Shown piece by piece: positions 53,219-62,564 of a stretch of 64,000 nt of DNA. Below the pieces are notes generated by a model. It was given only the letters and a program-made list of their open reading frames with translations, made no database searches and had not been told where the DNA came from. The stretch's first letter is position 1. The number at the start of each line of letters is the position of its first letter. Source of the DNA: Dyella halodurans (lineage in GTDB: Bacteria; Pseudomonadota; Gammaproteobacteria; Xanthomonadales; Rhodanobacteraceae); NCBI RefSeq assembly GCF_026283925.1, contig NZ_JAPDPF010000002.1:124001-188000 (forward strand), written 5' to 3'. The translations under genes were made by a program, and so were the position numbers.

Positions 53219-55663
53219 ATGAATCAACCGTCTGCCATGAATCGTTCGGGATCTCGCGCTAACCCAAGAACCGACTCGTGGTCACGAGGCCTGGCCCTGG
53301 CCCTGGCTGGATTGATCACCACGATGACGGGGCAGGCGATGGCGCAGGAGGCGGGTCGCAGCGCCGACCTGGTGAATCCACTCATCGGCAGCCGCAACGG
53401 CGGCAACACCTTTCCTGGCGTGTCGATGCCGTTGGGCATGCTGCAGTGGAGCCCGGAGAACACGCGCGGCAAGCACGCGCACACAGCGTCGCCCAGCGGC
53501 TACCAGTACGACGCCACGCGTATTCGCGGTTTCAGTCTTACCCACCTTTCCGGGGCTGGTTGCGCCGGTGCGAGTGGCGACATTCCCTTCATGCCGGTCA
53601 CCGTGCCGGTGGCGAGTTCGCCATCCGCCGACCTCGGCGACAGCATCTACGCCAGTGATTTCTCGCACGCCGATGAGGTGGCGAAGGTTGGCGACTATCG
53701 CGTCGGTCTGTCCAGCGGCGTACACGTTGCCCTGGCGGCGGCGACGCGTAGTGGCATGGCGAGCTTTGCGTACCCGGCCGGCAAGCCCGCGAACCTGTTG
53801 ATCCGCACGTCGGACTCGGAAGTCGGCAGCAGCGACGCCAGCGTCACGATCGACGCGGCGACGCGCACCGTGCGCGGCTCGGTGACCAGTGGCAACTTCT
53901 GTGGCTATCTGGCGCAGGCGGATCAGCGCAGCTACTACACGCTGTACTTCGTGGCCAGTTTCGATCAGCCATTTGACCGCACGGGCGCCTGGCACGATGG
54001 CACGGTACAGCCCGGCCAGAAAAACGCGCACGGTGGCACTGGCTACGGCGACAAGGGTTATCCGGAAGCGGGCAAGGGCTCCGGCGTGTGGCTTGGCTTT
54101 GCGCCGGGCCATGGCACCGTGCAGGTGCGCGTAGGCATTTCCTATGTAAGCCTGGCCAATGCCCAGGCCAATCTCGACGCGGAGATTCCCAAAGGCACCA
54201 CGCTGGCGCAGTTGCGTGAGCGTACGCGTGATGCCTGGAGCGGGGCGCTGGACAGGATTTCAATCCAGGGCGGTACCGAAGATCAGCGGACCACGTTCTA
54301 CACCGCGCTCTATCACTCGCTGATCCATCCCAATGTATTCAGCGACAGCAACGGCGAATACCGTGGTTTCGACCAGCAGGTGCATCGCATCACCGGCACG
54401 CAACACGCGCAATACGCGAACTTCTCCGGCTGGGATGTGTATCGCTCGCAGCTGCAGTTGCTCACCTGGCTCGATCCTGAGGTGGGCGGTGATATTGCCC
54501 AGTCGCTGTACAACCAGGCCACGCAGAATGGTGGCGAGTGGGACCGCTGGACCCACAATAGCGGTGGCACGCATGTGATGAGCGGCGACCCGGCCGTGCC
54601 GGCGCTGGCGGCCATCGATGCCTTCGGTGGGCACAACTTCGACCTCAAGAACGCGTACGCCTCCCTCGTCAAGGCGGCCACCGAAACCACGGCGCATGAC
54701 CTCTCCGACGATGGCTGCAATGTGGAATGCGTGGGACAGCGGCCGTCACTGGACCAGTGGCTGCAGTTGCACTACATCGCCACTACCTCGCACGCCTGGG
54801 CGGGTGCGGCGGAAACGCTGGAAGACGCCACGGCCGATTTCGCCCTGGCGCAACTGGCCGCGCGCGTCGGTGATGCCGAGGGTGAGCGCCGCTTTCTCAC
54901 CCGCGCCGGCTACTGGCGCAATCTGTTCAATCCCAAGGCCGCGCCGGAAGGCGGCTACATCCAGAACCGCAATGCCGACGGAAGCTGGCCGGCATTTACG
55001 CCGGAGACGGAGGATGGTTTCGTCGAAGGGAGTGCATCGGTTTATCTATGGATGTTGCCGTTTGACGTGCACGGATTGTTCGAGCAACTCGGTGGTTACG
55101 ACAAGGCCGTCGAGCGACTCGATCGCTTCTTCCACGACGACAAGGGCCAATGGGCGCTGACCCGATCCGGTCCGCGGCATGCCGAACTCGATAACGAGCC
55201 TTCGATCGGCGCACCCTGGCTTTACGCCTTCGCTGGTCAGCCCTACAAGACGCAGGAAGCCGTGCGTGTCGTGCTCAACACGCTGTGGAAGAACGCGCCG
55301 GAAGGCATTCCCGGCAATGACGACCTAGGCGAGATGTCATCGTGGTACGTGTGGTCGGCGGTTGGGCTTTATCCGGCCATTCCAGGGCGAGCCGAACTGG
55401 TGATTGGCAGTCCGTTGTTCCCGCGCGCCGTCATCCATCGTGCGGGTGGCGATGTGTCGATCGACGCCGCCGAGGCGGCCACCGATGCACCGTTCGTGCA
55501 CGGGCTCACGGTGAATGGCCAGCCGCATGACAGCCCATGGTTGCCTGCTGACTTCGCCGTCCATGGCGGGCATCTCGATTTTTCGCTGCGTGCCACGGCT
55601 GATCCGCACTGGGGCAGCGATATCCGCAAGGCTCCGCCGTCCTTTTCGCCGCCGCAGTCCTGA
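53219..55663 (+). CDS. GH92 family alpha-mannosidase, exported
   Basis: 814 residues from ATG at 53219 with AAGGAAG upstream. A signal peptide (GLALALAGLITTMTGQAMAQ) leads to the N-terminal beta-sandwich (VNPLIGSRNGGNTFPGVSMP; GFSLTHLSGAGCAGASGDIP). The (alpha/alpha)6 catalytic domain follows: FSGWDVYRSQLQLLTWLDPE near residue 402, then DGCNVECVGQRPSLDQWLQL, and the GH92 signature GNDDLGEMSSWYVWSAVGLY near 700. GH92 enzymes are calcium-dependent exo-alpha-mannosidases (mostly 1,2-) that trim mannan or high-mannose N-glycans. It is periplasmic or surface-located, upstream of a TonB receptor and a second GH92. Confidence 0.93.
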   Translation: MNQPSAMNRSGSRANPRTDSWSRGLALALAGLITTMTGQAMAQEAGRSADLVNPLIGSRNGGNTFPGVSMPLGMLQWSPENTRGKHAHTASPSGYQYDATRIRGFSLTHLSGAGCAGASGDIPFMPVTVPVASSPSADLGDSIYASDFSHADEVAKVGDYRVGLSSGVHVALAAATRSGMASFAYPAGKPANLLIRTSDSEVGSSDASVTIDAATRTVRGSVTSGNFCGYLAQADQRSYYTLYFVASFDQPFDRTGAWHDGTVQPGQKNAHGGTGYGDKGYPEAGKGSGVWLGFAPGHGTVQVRVGISYVSLANAQANLDAEIPKGTTLAQLRERTRDAWSGALDRISIQGGTEDQRTTFYTALYHSLIHPNVFSDSNGEYRGFDQQVHRITGTQHAQYANFSGWDVYRSQLQLLTWLDPEVGGDIAQSLYNQATQNGGEWDRWTHNSGGTHVMSGDPAVPALAAIDAFGGHNFDLKNAYASLVKAATETTAHDLSDDGCNVECVGQRPSLDQWLQLHYIATTSHAWAGAAETLEDATADFALAQLAARVGDAEGERRFLTRAGYWRNLFNPKAAPEGGYIQNRNADGSWPAFTPETEDGFVEGSASVYLWMLPFDVHGLFEQLGGYDKAVERLDRFFHDDKGQWALTRSGPRHAELDNEPSIGAPWLYAFAGQPYKTQEAVRVVLNTLWKNAPEGIPGNDDLGEMSSWYVWSAVGLYPAIPGRAELVIGSPLFPRAVIHRAGGDVSIDAAEAATDAPFVHGLTVNGQPHDSPWLPADFAVHGGHLDFSLRATADPHWGSDIRKAPPSFSPPQS

Positions 55664-55695
55664 GCGGCGGTATCCGGGGGTGGGCTTTGTTTCAA

Positions 55696-55713
55696 ATTTG
55701 GATCGATCAAAGC
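55696..55713. promoter_or_regulatory. Second GATCGATC-centred operator candidate, before the TonB receptor
   Basis: ATTTGGATCGATCAAAGC matches the perfect palindrome at 53131 in 14 of 18 positions, with the GATCGATC core kept. It lies 160 bp before the receptor start and 33 bp after the GH92 stop, so the receptor-GH92 pair probably has its own promoter under the same control. Confidence 0.5.
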
Positions 55714-55873
55714 ATGACGAGTTTGCATGGTCTGGATGGTCAGCCGTGGCTGCCTTGCAAGCCCGGTGGCCGCTTGGAGTTTTTTCTCCCATCGCGCCAA
55801 ACGCTTTGAGCGATTAGCCCGCATACGTTTTTAAAAAAGTCGTTGAACACATCGATAAAAAAGAGGGTGCTTG

Positions 55874-58837
55874 ATGAAGATCGGAGAGAACAAACTATGC
55901 ACGTCGGTGCGCGTGGCGCTGTCGCTGGGCATGCTCGCGGCGAGCACGTACGGGACCACGGCTTTCGCGCAGGACGCGCAGCCGGCGAGTAACGCGGCGC
56001 CGGAACAGGCCAAGAGCAAGACACTCGACACGGTCACCGTGACGGGCTCACTGATTCGCCGCGTGGACGTGGAAACGGCGAGCCCGGTCGTGACCATCGA
56101 CCGCGCCCAGATCCAGGCCACCGGCAAGCAGACGTTGGGTGATCTGGTGCAGCAGCTGCCGGCGATGACCGGCGGCAACGTCAACCCGCAGGTCAACAAC
56201 GGTGGCGGCACCGGCGGTTCGAGCATCAACCTGCGCGGCCTGGGTTCCAACCGCACGCTGATCCTGGTGGATGGCCAACGCCTGCTGAGCAAGGATCCGA
56301 ACGCGATTCCGGCCGATGCTATCGAGCGCATTGAAGTGCTGCCGACCGGCGCCTCGGCGACCTACGGTTCGGATGCCATTGGCGGCGTGGTCAACTTCAT
56401 CCTGCGCCGAAACTATCAGGGCGCTACCTTCACTGCCAACGTCGGCCAGTCCGATCGCAACGACGGCAACCAGAGCGGCTATACCTTCACTTTCGGACAG
56501 TCGTCCGACAAGGGAAGCCTCATGGCCGGCATCAACTACAACAAGCAGGACGGCGTGCTGGCCGCCAACCGCGACTTCTCCAAGCATGCGCTGACGCTGT
56601 CCGGCAGCAACGTGGTGGTCGGTGGCTCGTCATCCACGCCGGTGGGTCGCATCCAGCTCCCCGGTACCGTGGCTGACCCGGCGAAGGGCATTCAAGCCAG
56701 CAGGCTTGCCGGCCAGTTCGGTTGCGGCTACGTGTCGTTGAACTCTGGCGGCAACAGCCAGGTGGTCAACAACGCGAATTATCATTGCTACGGCAACGGC
56801 GACAAATACAACTACGCTGCGGTCAACCTGATCATGACGCCGCAGGAGCGCACGGGCGGCTTCATCAATGGCGACTACCACCTCGGCGATCACGTAACCG
56901 CGTATGTGGACGCGATCTACCAGAAGACCTCGTCCAACGCCCAGTTGGCGCCGACGGTGTACGGTACCGCGTCGACAGGTGCCGTGATCGACCAGAACAA
57001 CGCGTTCAATCCGTTCGGCGTGGGCTTCGGAGCGAACGGAAATACGCTGTCTTCGCGCCTGACATCGAACGGCAATCGTACGGCGATGAACGGCAGCACC
57101 GACGCGCAGATCAATACCGGCTTCCGCGGCGACTTCACCGCCTGGGGCAAGAACTGGAACTGGGACGCGGGCTACAACTACGGTCACCAGAGCGTGGTCA
57201 AAACGGTTGGTGGCCTGGTTGATGGAACCCTCCTGTATACGGGCGCCTCCACCATGGGTGCCGATGGCGTGGCGACAGGTTCCGGTTGCCCCAGCGTAGT
57301 GGCCTGCCAGTTCAATCCGTTCGACATCAATTCGCCCGGTTCCGTGGCGGCGATCAAGGCGGCCAGCGTGACGGCCCCTTCGAACCTCTACACCATCGAA
57401 AAGACCTGGCACGCCGGACTTAGCGGCGAGTTGTTCAGCCTGCCCGCCGGTGGCGTGCAGCTCGCGGTGGGTGCCGAGTACCGCACGGATTACGAGCGCT
57501 CCATTCCTGCGCCGCAGTTGTTGCTCGATCCCAGCACGGGCAACTGCGTGCTGGGCAGCCAGTGCCTGAGCGCCGTGCAAGGTGGCTACAGCACCAAGGA
57601 CGTCTATGCCGAAGCGTTCATTCCGCTGCTTGCAGGCCTGCCGGGCGTGCAATCGCTCAACCTGACCATCGGCGACCGCTATTCGAAGATCCAGACCTTC
57701 GGCAGCACCAACAACTTCAAGTTCGCGCTGGAGTACAAGCCGTTCGACGACTTGCTGTTGCGCGGCACCATGGAAGATGTGTTCCGCGCACCGAACCTCA
57801 CCGAGCTGTACAGCTCGGGCTCCGATTCACCGATGATCCATACCGACCCATGTACCGGTTTCACCGGTGCGCCGGCAGGATCGCCGCTGGCCCTGGCCTG
57901 CCAGTACGTGCCCACCAACGGCACCTTCGTCAACAACTCCGTGGCCTCGCAGACGCAGGCGGGCACGGTGACCCAGGGCGCCCGCGTGGCTGGCTTCCCG
58001 GTCAAGCCGGAACATGGCACTTCGTATGATTTCGGTGCGGTGTACAGCCCCTCGTATGTGCCAGGCCTTTCCACCACCGTCGACGTGTGGCGCGTGACCC
58101 TCAACGACACGATCACCAGCGTGGGTCTGCAGAGCCTGCTCAATCTCTGCGCCGCTGGCTCGACCATCTACTGTCAGTACATCCAGCGTACGCCCAGCGG
58201 TCCGAATGCGGGTCAGCTGCTGCAGTCCACGGTGGAGCCCACCGGCAACCTGGGCAGCATCAGCACCAGCGGCATCGACTGGTCGGCGAACTACAAGCTG
58301 CCGCAGTTCTCCTTTGGCCAGTTCAATGTTGGCGTCAACGCGACCTACCTGAAGTACTACACGCAGAACACCGCACCGGGCGTGGCGGGCAATATCACCT
58401 ACCAGAATGCCGGTCGCTATCTACCAGGCGGTTCCGCGCAGGCGGCAGCGTGCCCGGACAACATCGGCGGCTGCCTGTTCCCGCGCTGGCGCGCACAGGG
58501 TTACGTGGATTGGCAGCAGGGCGGTTGGAGTGCCCAGTGGCGCATGCGCTGGATCAGCGGCTTCACCAACGGCGGTGCCGCGGGTTCGGTCAATGACACC
58601 CAGCCGAACTTCGAACCGGGCACGATCCTGCACTACGGCTCGACGATGTACAACGACGTATCGCTCGGCTACAACATCGCACCGATCAATACGCGCGTGG
58701 ATTTTGGCGTGAACAACCTGTTCGACAAGCAGCCGCCCATGCTGTACGCGAACAACACGATCAATGCCAATACCGATCCCAGCGACTTCGACCTGATGGG
58801 CCGCTACTTCTGGGCTCGTGTGACGGTCAAGTTCTAA
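55874..58837 (+). CDS. TonB-dependent receptor (large, glycan-type)
   Basis: 987 residues from ATG at 55874 (a TTG just before it is in frame). A signal peptide (VALSLGMLAASTYGTTAFAQ) precedes a TonB-box-like DTVTVTGSLIRRVDVETASP. The plug carries GGSSINLRGLGSNRTLILVD and DAIERIEVLPTGASATYGSD AIGGVVNFILRR. The barrel ends in FWARVTVKF, the usual aromatic terminus. It is of the type Xanthomonadales use for oligosaccharide import. Flanked by two GH92 mannosidases, it should take up mannose-containing oligosaccharides (inference). No N-terminal extension or SusC/SusD-type features are present, as expected outside Bacteroidota. Confidence 0.92.
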   Translation: MKIGENKLCTSVRVALSLGMLAASTYGTTAFAQDAQPASNAAPEQAKSKTLDTVTVTGSLIRRVDVETASPVVTIDRAQIQATGKQTLGDLVQQLPAMTGGNVNPQVNNGGGTGGSSINLRGLGSNRTLILVDGQRLLSKDPNAIPADAIERIEVLPTGASATYGSDAIGGVVNFILRRNYQGATFTANVGQSDRNDGNQSGYTFTFGQSSDKGSLMAGINYNKQDGVLAANRDFSKHALTLSGSNVVVGGSSSTPVGRIQLPGTVADPAKGIQASRLAGQFGCGYVSLNSGGNSQVVNNANYHCYGNGDKYNYAAVNLIMTPQERTGGFINGDYHLGDHVTAYVDAIYQKTSSNAQLAPTVYGTASTGAVIDQNNAFNPFGVGFGANGNTLSSRLTSNGNRTAMNGSTDAQINTGFRGDFTAWGKNWNWDAGYNYGHQSVVKTVGGLVDGTLLYTGASTMGADGVATGSGCPSVVACQFNPFDINSPGSVAAIKAASVTAPSNLYTIEKTWHAGLSGELFSLPAGGVQLAVGAEYRTDYERSIPAPQLLLDPSTGNCVLGSQCLSAVQGGYSTKDVYAEAFIPLLAGLPGVQSLNLTIGDRYSKIQTFGSTNNFKFALEYKPFDDLLLRGTMEDVFRAPNLTELYSSGSDSPMIHTDPCTGFTGAPAGSPLALACQYVPTNGTFVNNSVASQTQAGTVTQGARVAGFPVKPEHGTSYDFGAVYSPSYVPGLSTTVDVWRVTLNDTITSVGLQSLLNLCAAGSTIYCQYIQRTPSGPNAGQLLQSTVEPTGNLGSISTSGIDWSANYKLPQFSFGQFNVGVNATYLKYYTQNTAPGVAGNITYQNAGRYLPGGSAQAAACPDNIGGCLFPRWRAQGYVDWQQGGWSAQWRMRWISGFTNGGAAGSVNDTQPNFEPGTILHYGSTMYNDVSLGYNIAPINTRVDFGVNNLFDKQPPMLYANNTINANTDPSDFDLMGRYFWARVTVKF

Positions 58838-58856
58838 CGCTGCGCGTAGAGCAGCG

Positions 58857-58906
58857 ATGGCCTTGGAGGGCTGCGCGAATGCAAGCGCAGCCCTCTCCAA
58901 GGCCAT
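58857..58906. terminator. Strong hairpin between the receptor and the second GH92 gene
   Basis: ATGGCCTTGGAGGGCTGCGC pairs with GCGCAGCCCTCTCCAAGGCC-AT, twenty base pairs with a 2-nt bulge and an 8-nt loop. No T-run follows. It may lower read-through into the second GH92 gene or stabilise the receptor message. Confidence 0.7.
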
Positions 58907-58960
58907 GAGGTCGAGCAGGACACGAGCGTGTATCTGACAAAGCATGACTGGATGGCATGA

Positions 58961-61900
58961 ATGAACGACGCATCGCCCGAACGTAGCGGCTTTCCTTATG
59001 GATGGGCACACCTGATGTGCCTGTTGCTGACCTTGTTCCTGGTGGCTGGTGCGTACGCATCGGCGAGTCAGGAGAGCGAAGGCGGCAACCCGCATGCCTC
59101 GTTCATGAACTCGTTCGAAGCGGGCGATGCGACACCCCGATTGGCCGGCTCTAAGGGCTGGCATCTGAGCGTAGTACCCGGCCCCGGCAAGGAGGAGCCT
59201 CCCACCTCCAAGCCGGGCGTCGGCTTTTCAGGCACGCATGCCTTGCGCTATGACGCCGACGCGGTCGGCGAACGGCAGGCTCGGCGCGCGACCCTGTTCC
59301 GGGTTCGTCAACGCGTGGATGCGAACACCCACTTGTCTTACCTGGTGTTTCCGGCGAGATCGGGCGAGGCCGCGCAAAGTCCCGCCCAATATGTCGCCGT
59401 CGATCTGCTGTTTGCCGATGGCTCGCGCCTGTCCGCGCTGAATGCCCATGACCAGCATCGCGTGCCTGCCAGCGCTAGCGCGCAGGGAAGTGCCCGCGTG
59501 TTGTACGACAACCAATGGAATGCGCTGGATGTCGATGTCGGCGCCGCAGCCGGTGGACGCACCGTCACCGCGATTGAACTGACCGAGGACGCCCCGGCGA
59601 ACAGCCCGGGCTTTCATGGCTATGTCGATGACATTCGCCTGGGCGATGCAGCGTCGGTGGACGCGATGGCCAAGCCCAATAGCTATGTCGATACGCGACG
59701 CGGCAGTTATGCCAATGGGCACTACTCGCGCGGCAATACGTTTCCCGCCGTAGCGCTGCCGCACGGCTTCAATTTCTGGACGCCGACCACCAACGCCGGT
59801 TCGGATTGGATCTATCAGTACCAGGAGCGCAACGACGCCAATAATCATCCGCGGATTGAGGCGTTCGCGCTCAGCCACGAACCCAGTCCGTGGATGGGCG
59901 ACCGCCAGACCTTCCAGGTGATGCCCGCCGAAGTCCCCGCCGGCGCGCCACCGCTCGATCGTTCCGCGCGTGCGCTGAGTTTCACGCACGACCACGAGAT
60001 CGCTCGCGCCGACCTGTACCAGGTGCGGTTCGACAACGGCATGACGGCGGCAATGACGCCGACCAGCCATGCGGCGATGTTCCGCTTCACTTTTACCGGA
60101 GATCGCGCGCAGCTGGTGTTCGACAATCGCAATGACCATGGCGAGGTCGTGTTGGAGCCGTCGCGGCAAAGCATCAGCGGCTATTCGGACGTGGCCAGTC
60201 GGCTCTCCACCGGCGCGACGCGGCTGTTCTTCTATGCCACCATCGATCGCCCAGTCACCGAAAGCGGCCGACTGAGCGGGGCGGGGCGCGATCATGTCGC
60301 CGCCTGGTTTGGCGTCGATACGAGCAGCGACAAGACGGTGACCATGCGCATGGCCACGTCGCTGATCAGCGTGGATCAGGCGAGGCGCAACCTGGCCCAG
60401 GAAATTGCCCCGGACGATACGTTCGACACGGTGCAGGCACGTGCGGCCGCGCGTTGGAACCAGCTGCTCGGTGTCGTCGAGTTGCCCGACGCCAGGCCAG
60501 CAAACAAGGTGCTGCTCTATTCCAACCTGTATCGCCTGTTCCTGTATCCGAACGAAGCCTTCGAGAACGTCGGTACGACGGCGCAGCCGGACTACCGTTA
60601 CGCCAGTCCGTTCTCCGCCGCGGAGCGTGCCAACACGCCCACGCAGACCGGCGCGCGCGTGCTGGCTGGCCGACCCTACGTCAACAACGGCCTGTGGGAC
60701 ACCTATCGCACCGCGTGGCCTGCGTATTCGCTGCTCACGCCCACCCAGGCCGGCGAGATGATCGACGGCTTCGTCCAGCAATATCGGGACGGTGGCTGGA
60801 TTGCCCGCTGGTCCTCGCCCGGCTATGCCGACCTGATGGTGGGCACGAGCGCCGACATTGCCTTTGCCGATGCGTGGAACAAGGGCGTGCACAATTTCGA
60901 CGTACGCTCGTTCTACCAGGCGGCGCTGAAAGACGCGACGGTGGTCAGCGATATCGCCGGTGCCGGCCGCAAGGGATTGGTGCGATCGGTCTTCAACGGC
61001 TACGTGGACAACAGTGTCGATGAAGGCTTGTCCTGGTCGATGGCTGGCTATCTCAACGACTTCGGCGTCGGCGAACTGGCGCAAAGCCTTGCCGCTACGC
61101 ATGACGCGAACGATTCTTACGCCGGCCACTACGCCGACGATGCGCGCTACTTCCACAGTCGCGCGCAGAACTACATCAAGTTGTTCGATCCCGCCGTGGG
61201 ATTTTTCGTGGGTCGTACGCCGGACGGCGCCTGGCGCACCGATGCCGCGCATTTCGACCCACGCTCCTGGGGTGGTGACTATACCGAAACGAATGCCTGG
61301 AACATGGCCTTCGAAGGCGTGCAGGACGGGCAGGGCCTGGCCAACCTCTACGGTGGTCGCGAGGGGCTGGCCAGGAAACTCGATGCGTTCTTCGACGCGG
61401 GCACGGACTTCCATGTTGGCGCGTACGGTGACGTGATCCACGAGATGCTTGAGGCGCGCGACGTGCGCATGGGCCAGTATGGCCATAGCAACCAGCCATC
61501 GCACCACATCCTCTATATGTACGATCTGGTCGGCGAGCCATGGAAAACGCAGGATAAAGTGCGTGATGCCTTGTCCCGGCTCTACGTCGGTAGCGAGATC
61601 GGGCAGGGCTATCCCGGCGATGAGGACAATGGCGAAATGTCGGGCTGGTGGCTGTTCAGCGCTGCCGGCTTCTATCCGCTGCGCATGGGTACACCGACCT
61701 ATGCCATCGGCGCGCCCTATTTTCCGCACATGATCATCCATCTCGAAAATGGTCGTGACATCGACATCCGCGCGCCTGACGTGAGCGACCGCAACCGTTA
61801 CATCCAGAGCGTGACGCTCAATGGTCAGCCGTACGATAAGACCTGGTTGAATCACACCGATCTCGCCCAGGGCGCCGCCCTGGTATTTCATATGGGGCCG

Positions 61901-62398
61901 CAGCCGTCGCGCTGGGGCACGGCGGGTGACGAGGCACGACTGCCATCGCTTACGCAGGGCGATAAACCACCGTCGCCGTTGGTCGATCTGGTGGACGCGG
62001 CGAAGTCACAGGTGACAGTCGATGGCGACCTCGCTGCCGCGCGGGCCGTCAGTGACAACACATCCGAGACGGAGGCGCTGTTGAAGGGTGCTAAGCCCGC
62101 CGTACAGGTGCGCTTCGACGCCGTGCAGCGCGTGCTGATGTACACGATCACGTCGGCGGCCAAGGAGGGGCAGGATCCTCGCGGCTGGAAGCTGGAAGGC
62201 TCCTCCGATGGCGTGCACTGGACCACGCTGGATCAGCGCCGTGGCGAATCGTTCCACTGGCGTCGGCAGGCCCGCGTGTTCGGGGTCACTCATCCAGGGG
62301 ACTTCAGCTACTACCGCTTGCGTATCGAACAGAACGCTGCGACGCACGCCGTCGCCGTGTCCGAGATCGAGTGGCTCGGGTATTTGCCCCAGTCCTAA
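58961..62398 (+). CDS. Multidomain GH92 alpha-mannosidase with N-terminal and C-terminal carbohydrate-binding-like domains
   Basis: 1145 residues, some 350 longer than the first GH92. A membrane or signal segment (HLMCLLLTLFLVAGAYASAS) is followed by a beta-rich domain at about 45-235 (FSGTHALRYDADA; FHGYVDDIRLGD), which looks like a jelly roll. The GH92 core is at about 240-980: RGNTFPAVALPHGFNFWTPT, EAFALSHEPSPWMGDRQTFQ, NGLWDTYRTAWPAYSLLTPT and GDEDNGEMSGWWLFSAAGFY near 885. The last 130 residues (FDAVQRVLMYTITSA; DPRGWKLEGSSDGVHWTTLD; YYRLRIEQN) are an F5/8-type-C-like binding domain. It probably acts on larger glycans before import or on different linkages. Confidence 0.9.
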   Translation: MNDASPERSGFPYGWAHLMCLLLTLFLVAGAYASASQESEGGNPHASFMNSFEAGDATPRLAGSKGWHLSVVPGPGKEEPPTSKPGVGFSGTHALRYDADAVGERQARRATLFRVRQRVDANTHLSYLVFPARSGEAAQSPAQYVAVDLLFADGSRLSALNAHDQHRVPASASAQGSARVLYDNQWNALDVDVGAAAGGRTVTAIELTEDAPANSPGFHGYVDDIRLGDAASVDAMAKPNSYVDTRRGSYANGHYSRGNTFPAVALPHGFNFWTPTTNAGSDWIYQYQERNDANNHPRIEAFALSHEPSPWMGDRQTFQVMPAEVPAGAPPLDRSARALSFTHDHEIARADLYQVRFDNGMTAAMTPTSHAAMFRFTFTGDRAQLVFDNRNDHGEVVLEPSRQSISGYSDVASRLSTGATRLFFYATIDRPVTESGRLSGAGRDHVAAWFGVDTSSDKTVTMRMATSLISVDQARRNLAQEIAPDDTFDTVQARAAARWNQLLGVVELPDARPANKVLLYSNLYRLFLYPNEAFENVGTTAQPDYRYASPFSAAERANTPTQTGARVLAGRPYVNNGLWDTYRTAWPAYSLLTPTQAGEMIDGFVQQYRDGGWIARWSSPGYADLMVGTSADIAFADAWNKGVHNFDVRSFYQAALKDATVVSDIAGAGRKGLVRSVFNGYVDNSVDEGLSWSMAGYLNDFGVGELAQSLAATHDANDSYAGHYADDARYFHSRAQNYIKLFDPAVGFFVGRTPDGAWRTDAAHFDPRSWGGDYTETNAWNMAFEGVQDGQGLANLYGGREGLARKLDAFFDAGTDFHVGAYGDVIHEMLEARDVRMGQYGHSNQPSHHILYMYDLVGEPWKTQDKVRDALSRLYVGSEIGQGYPGDEDNGEMSGWWLFSAAGFYPLRMGTPTYAIGAPYFPHMIIHLENGRDIDIRAPDVSDRNRYIQSVTLNGQPYDKTWLNHTDLAQGAALVFHMGPQPSRWGTAGDEARLPSLTQGDKPPSPLVDLVDAAKSQVTVDGDLAAARAVSDNTSETEALLKGAKPAVQVRFDAVQRVLMYTITSAAKEGQDPRGWKLEGSSDGVHWTTLDQRRGESFHWRRQARVFGVTHPGDFSYYRLRIEQNAATHAVAVSEIEWLGYLPQS

Positions 62399-62564
62399 GT
62401 AAACCAATGCAGGAAGGAACACGGTCGCGGGAGGACTCATCCTCGCGGCAAGGGGGAGGCTTTGCCTTCGTCAGGCCGAAAGGGTGGGGCGACCGCATAG
62501 GAAGTCACCGTAGGGCGAGTCTTCGGCGGTGACCTGAAAACATCCGAGGGAGAACTGTTGCATC

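Noticed and set aside
59228-61891. 887-codon minus-strand frame opposite the second GH92 gene
   Set aside because: A codon-bias shadow of a GC-rich gene: the plus strand has full GH92 motifs, and the antisense product has none. The same applies to frames at 27509-29800, 23818-25260 and 19928-21157.
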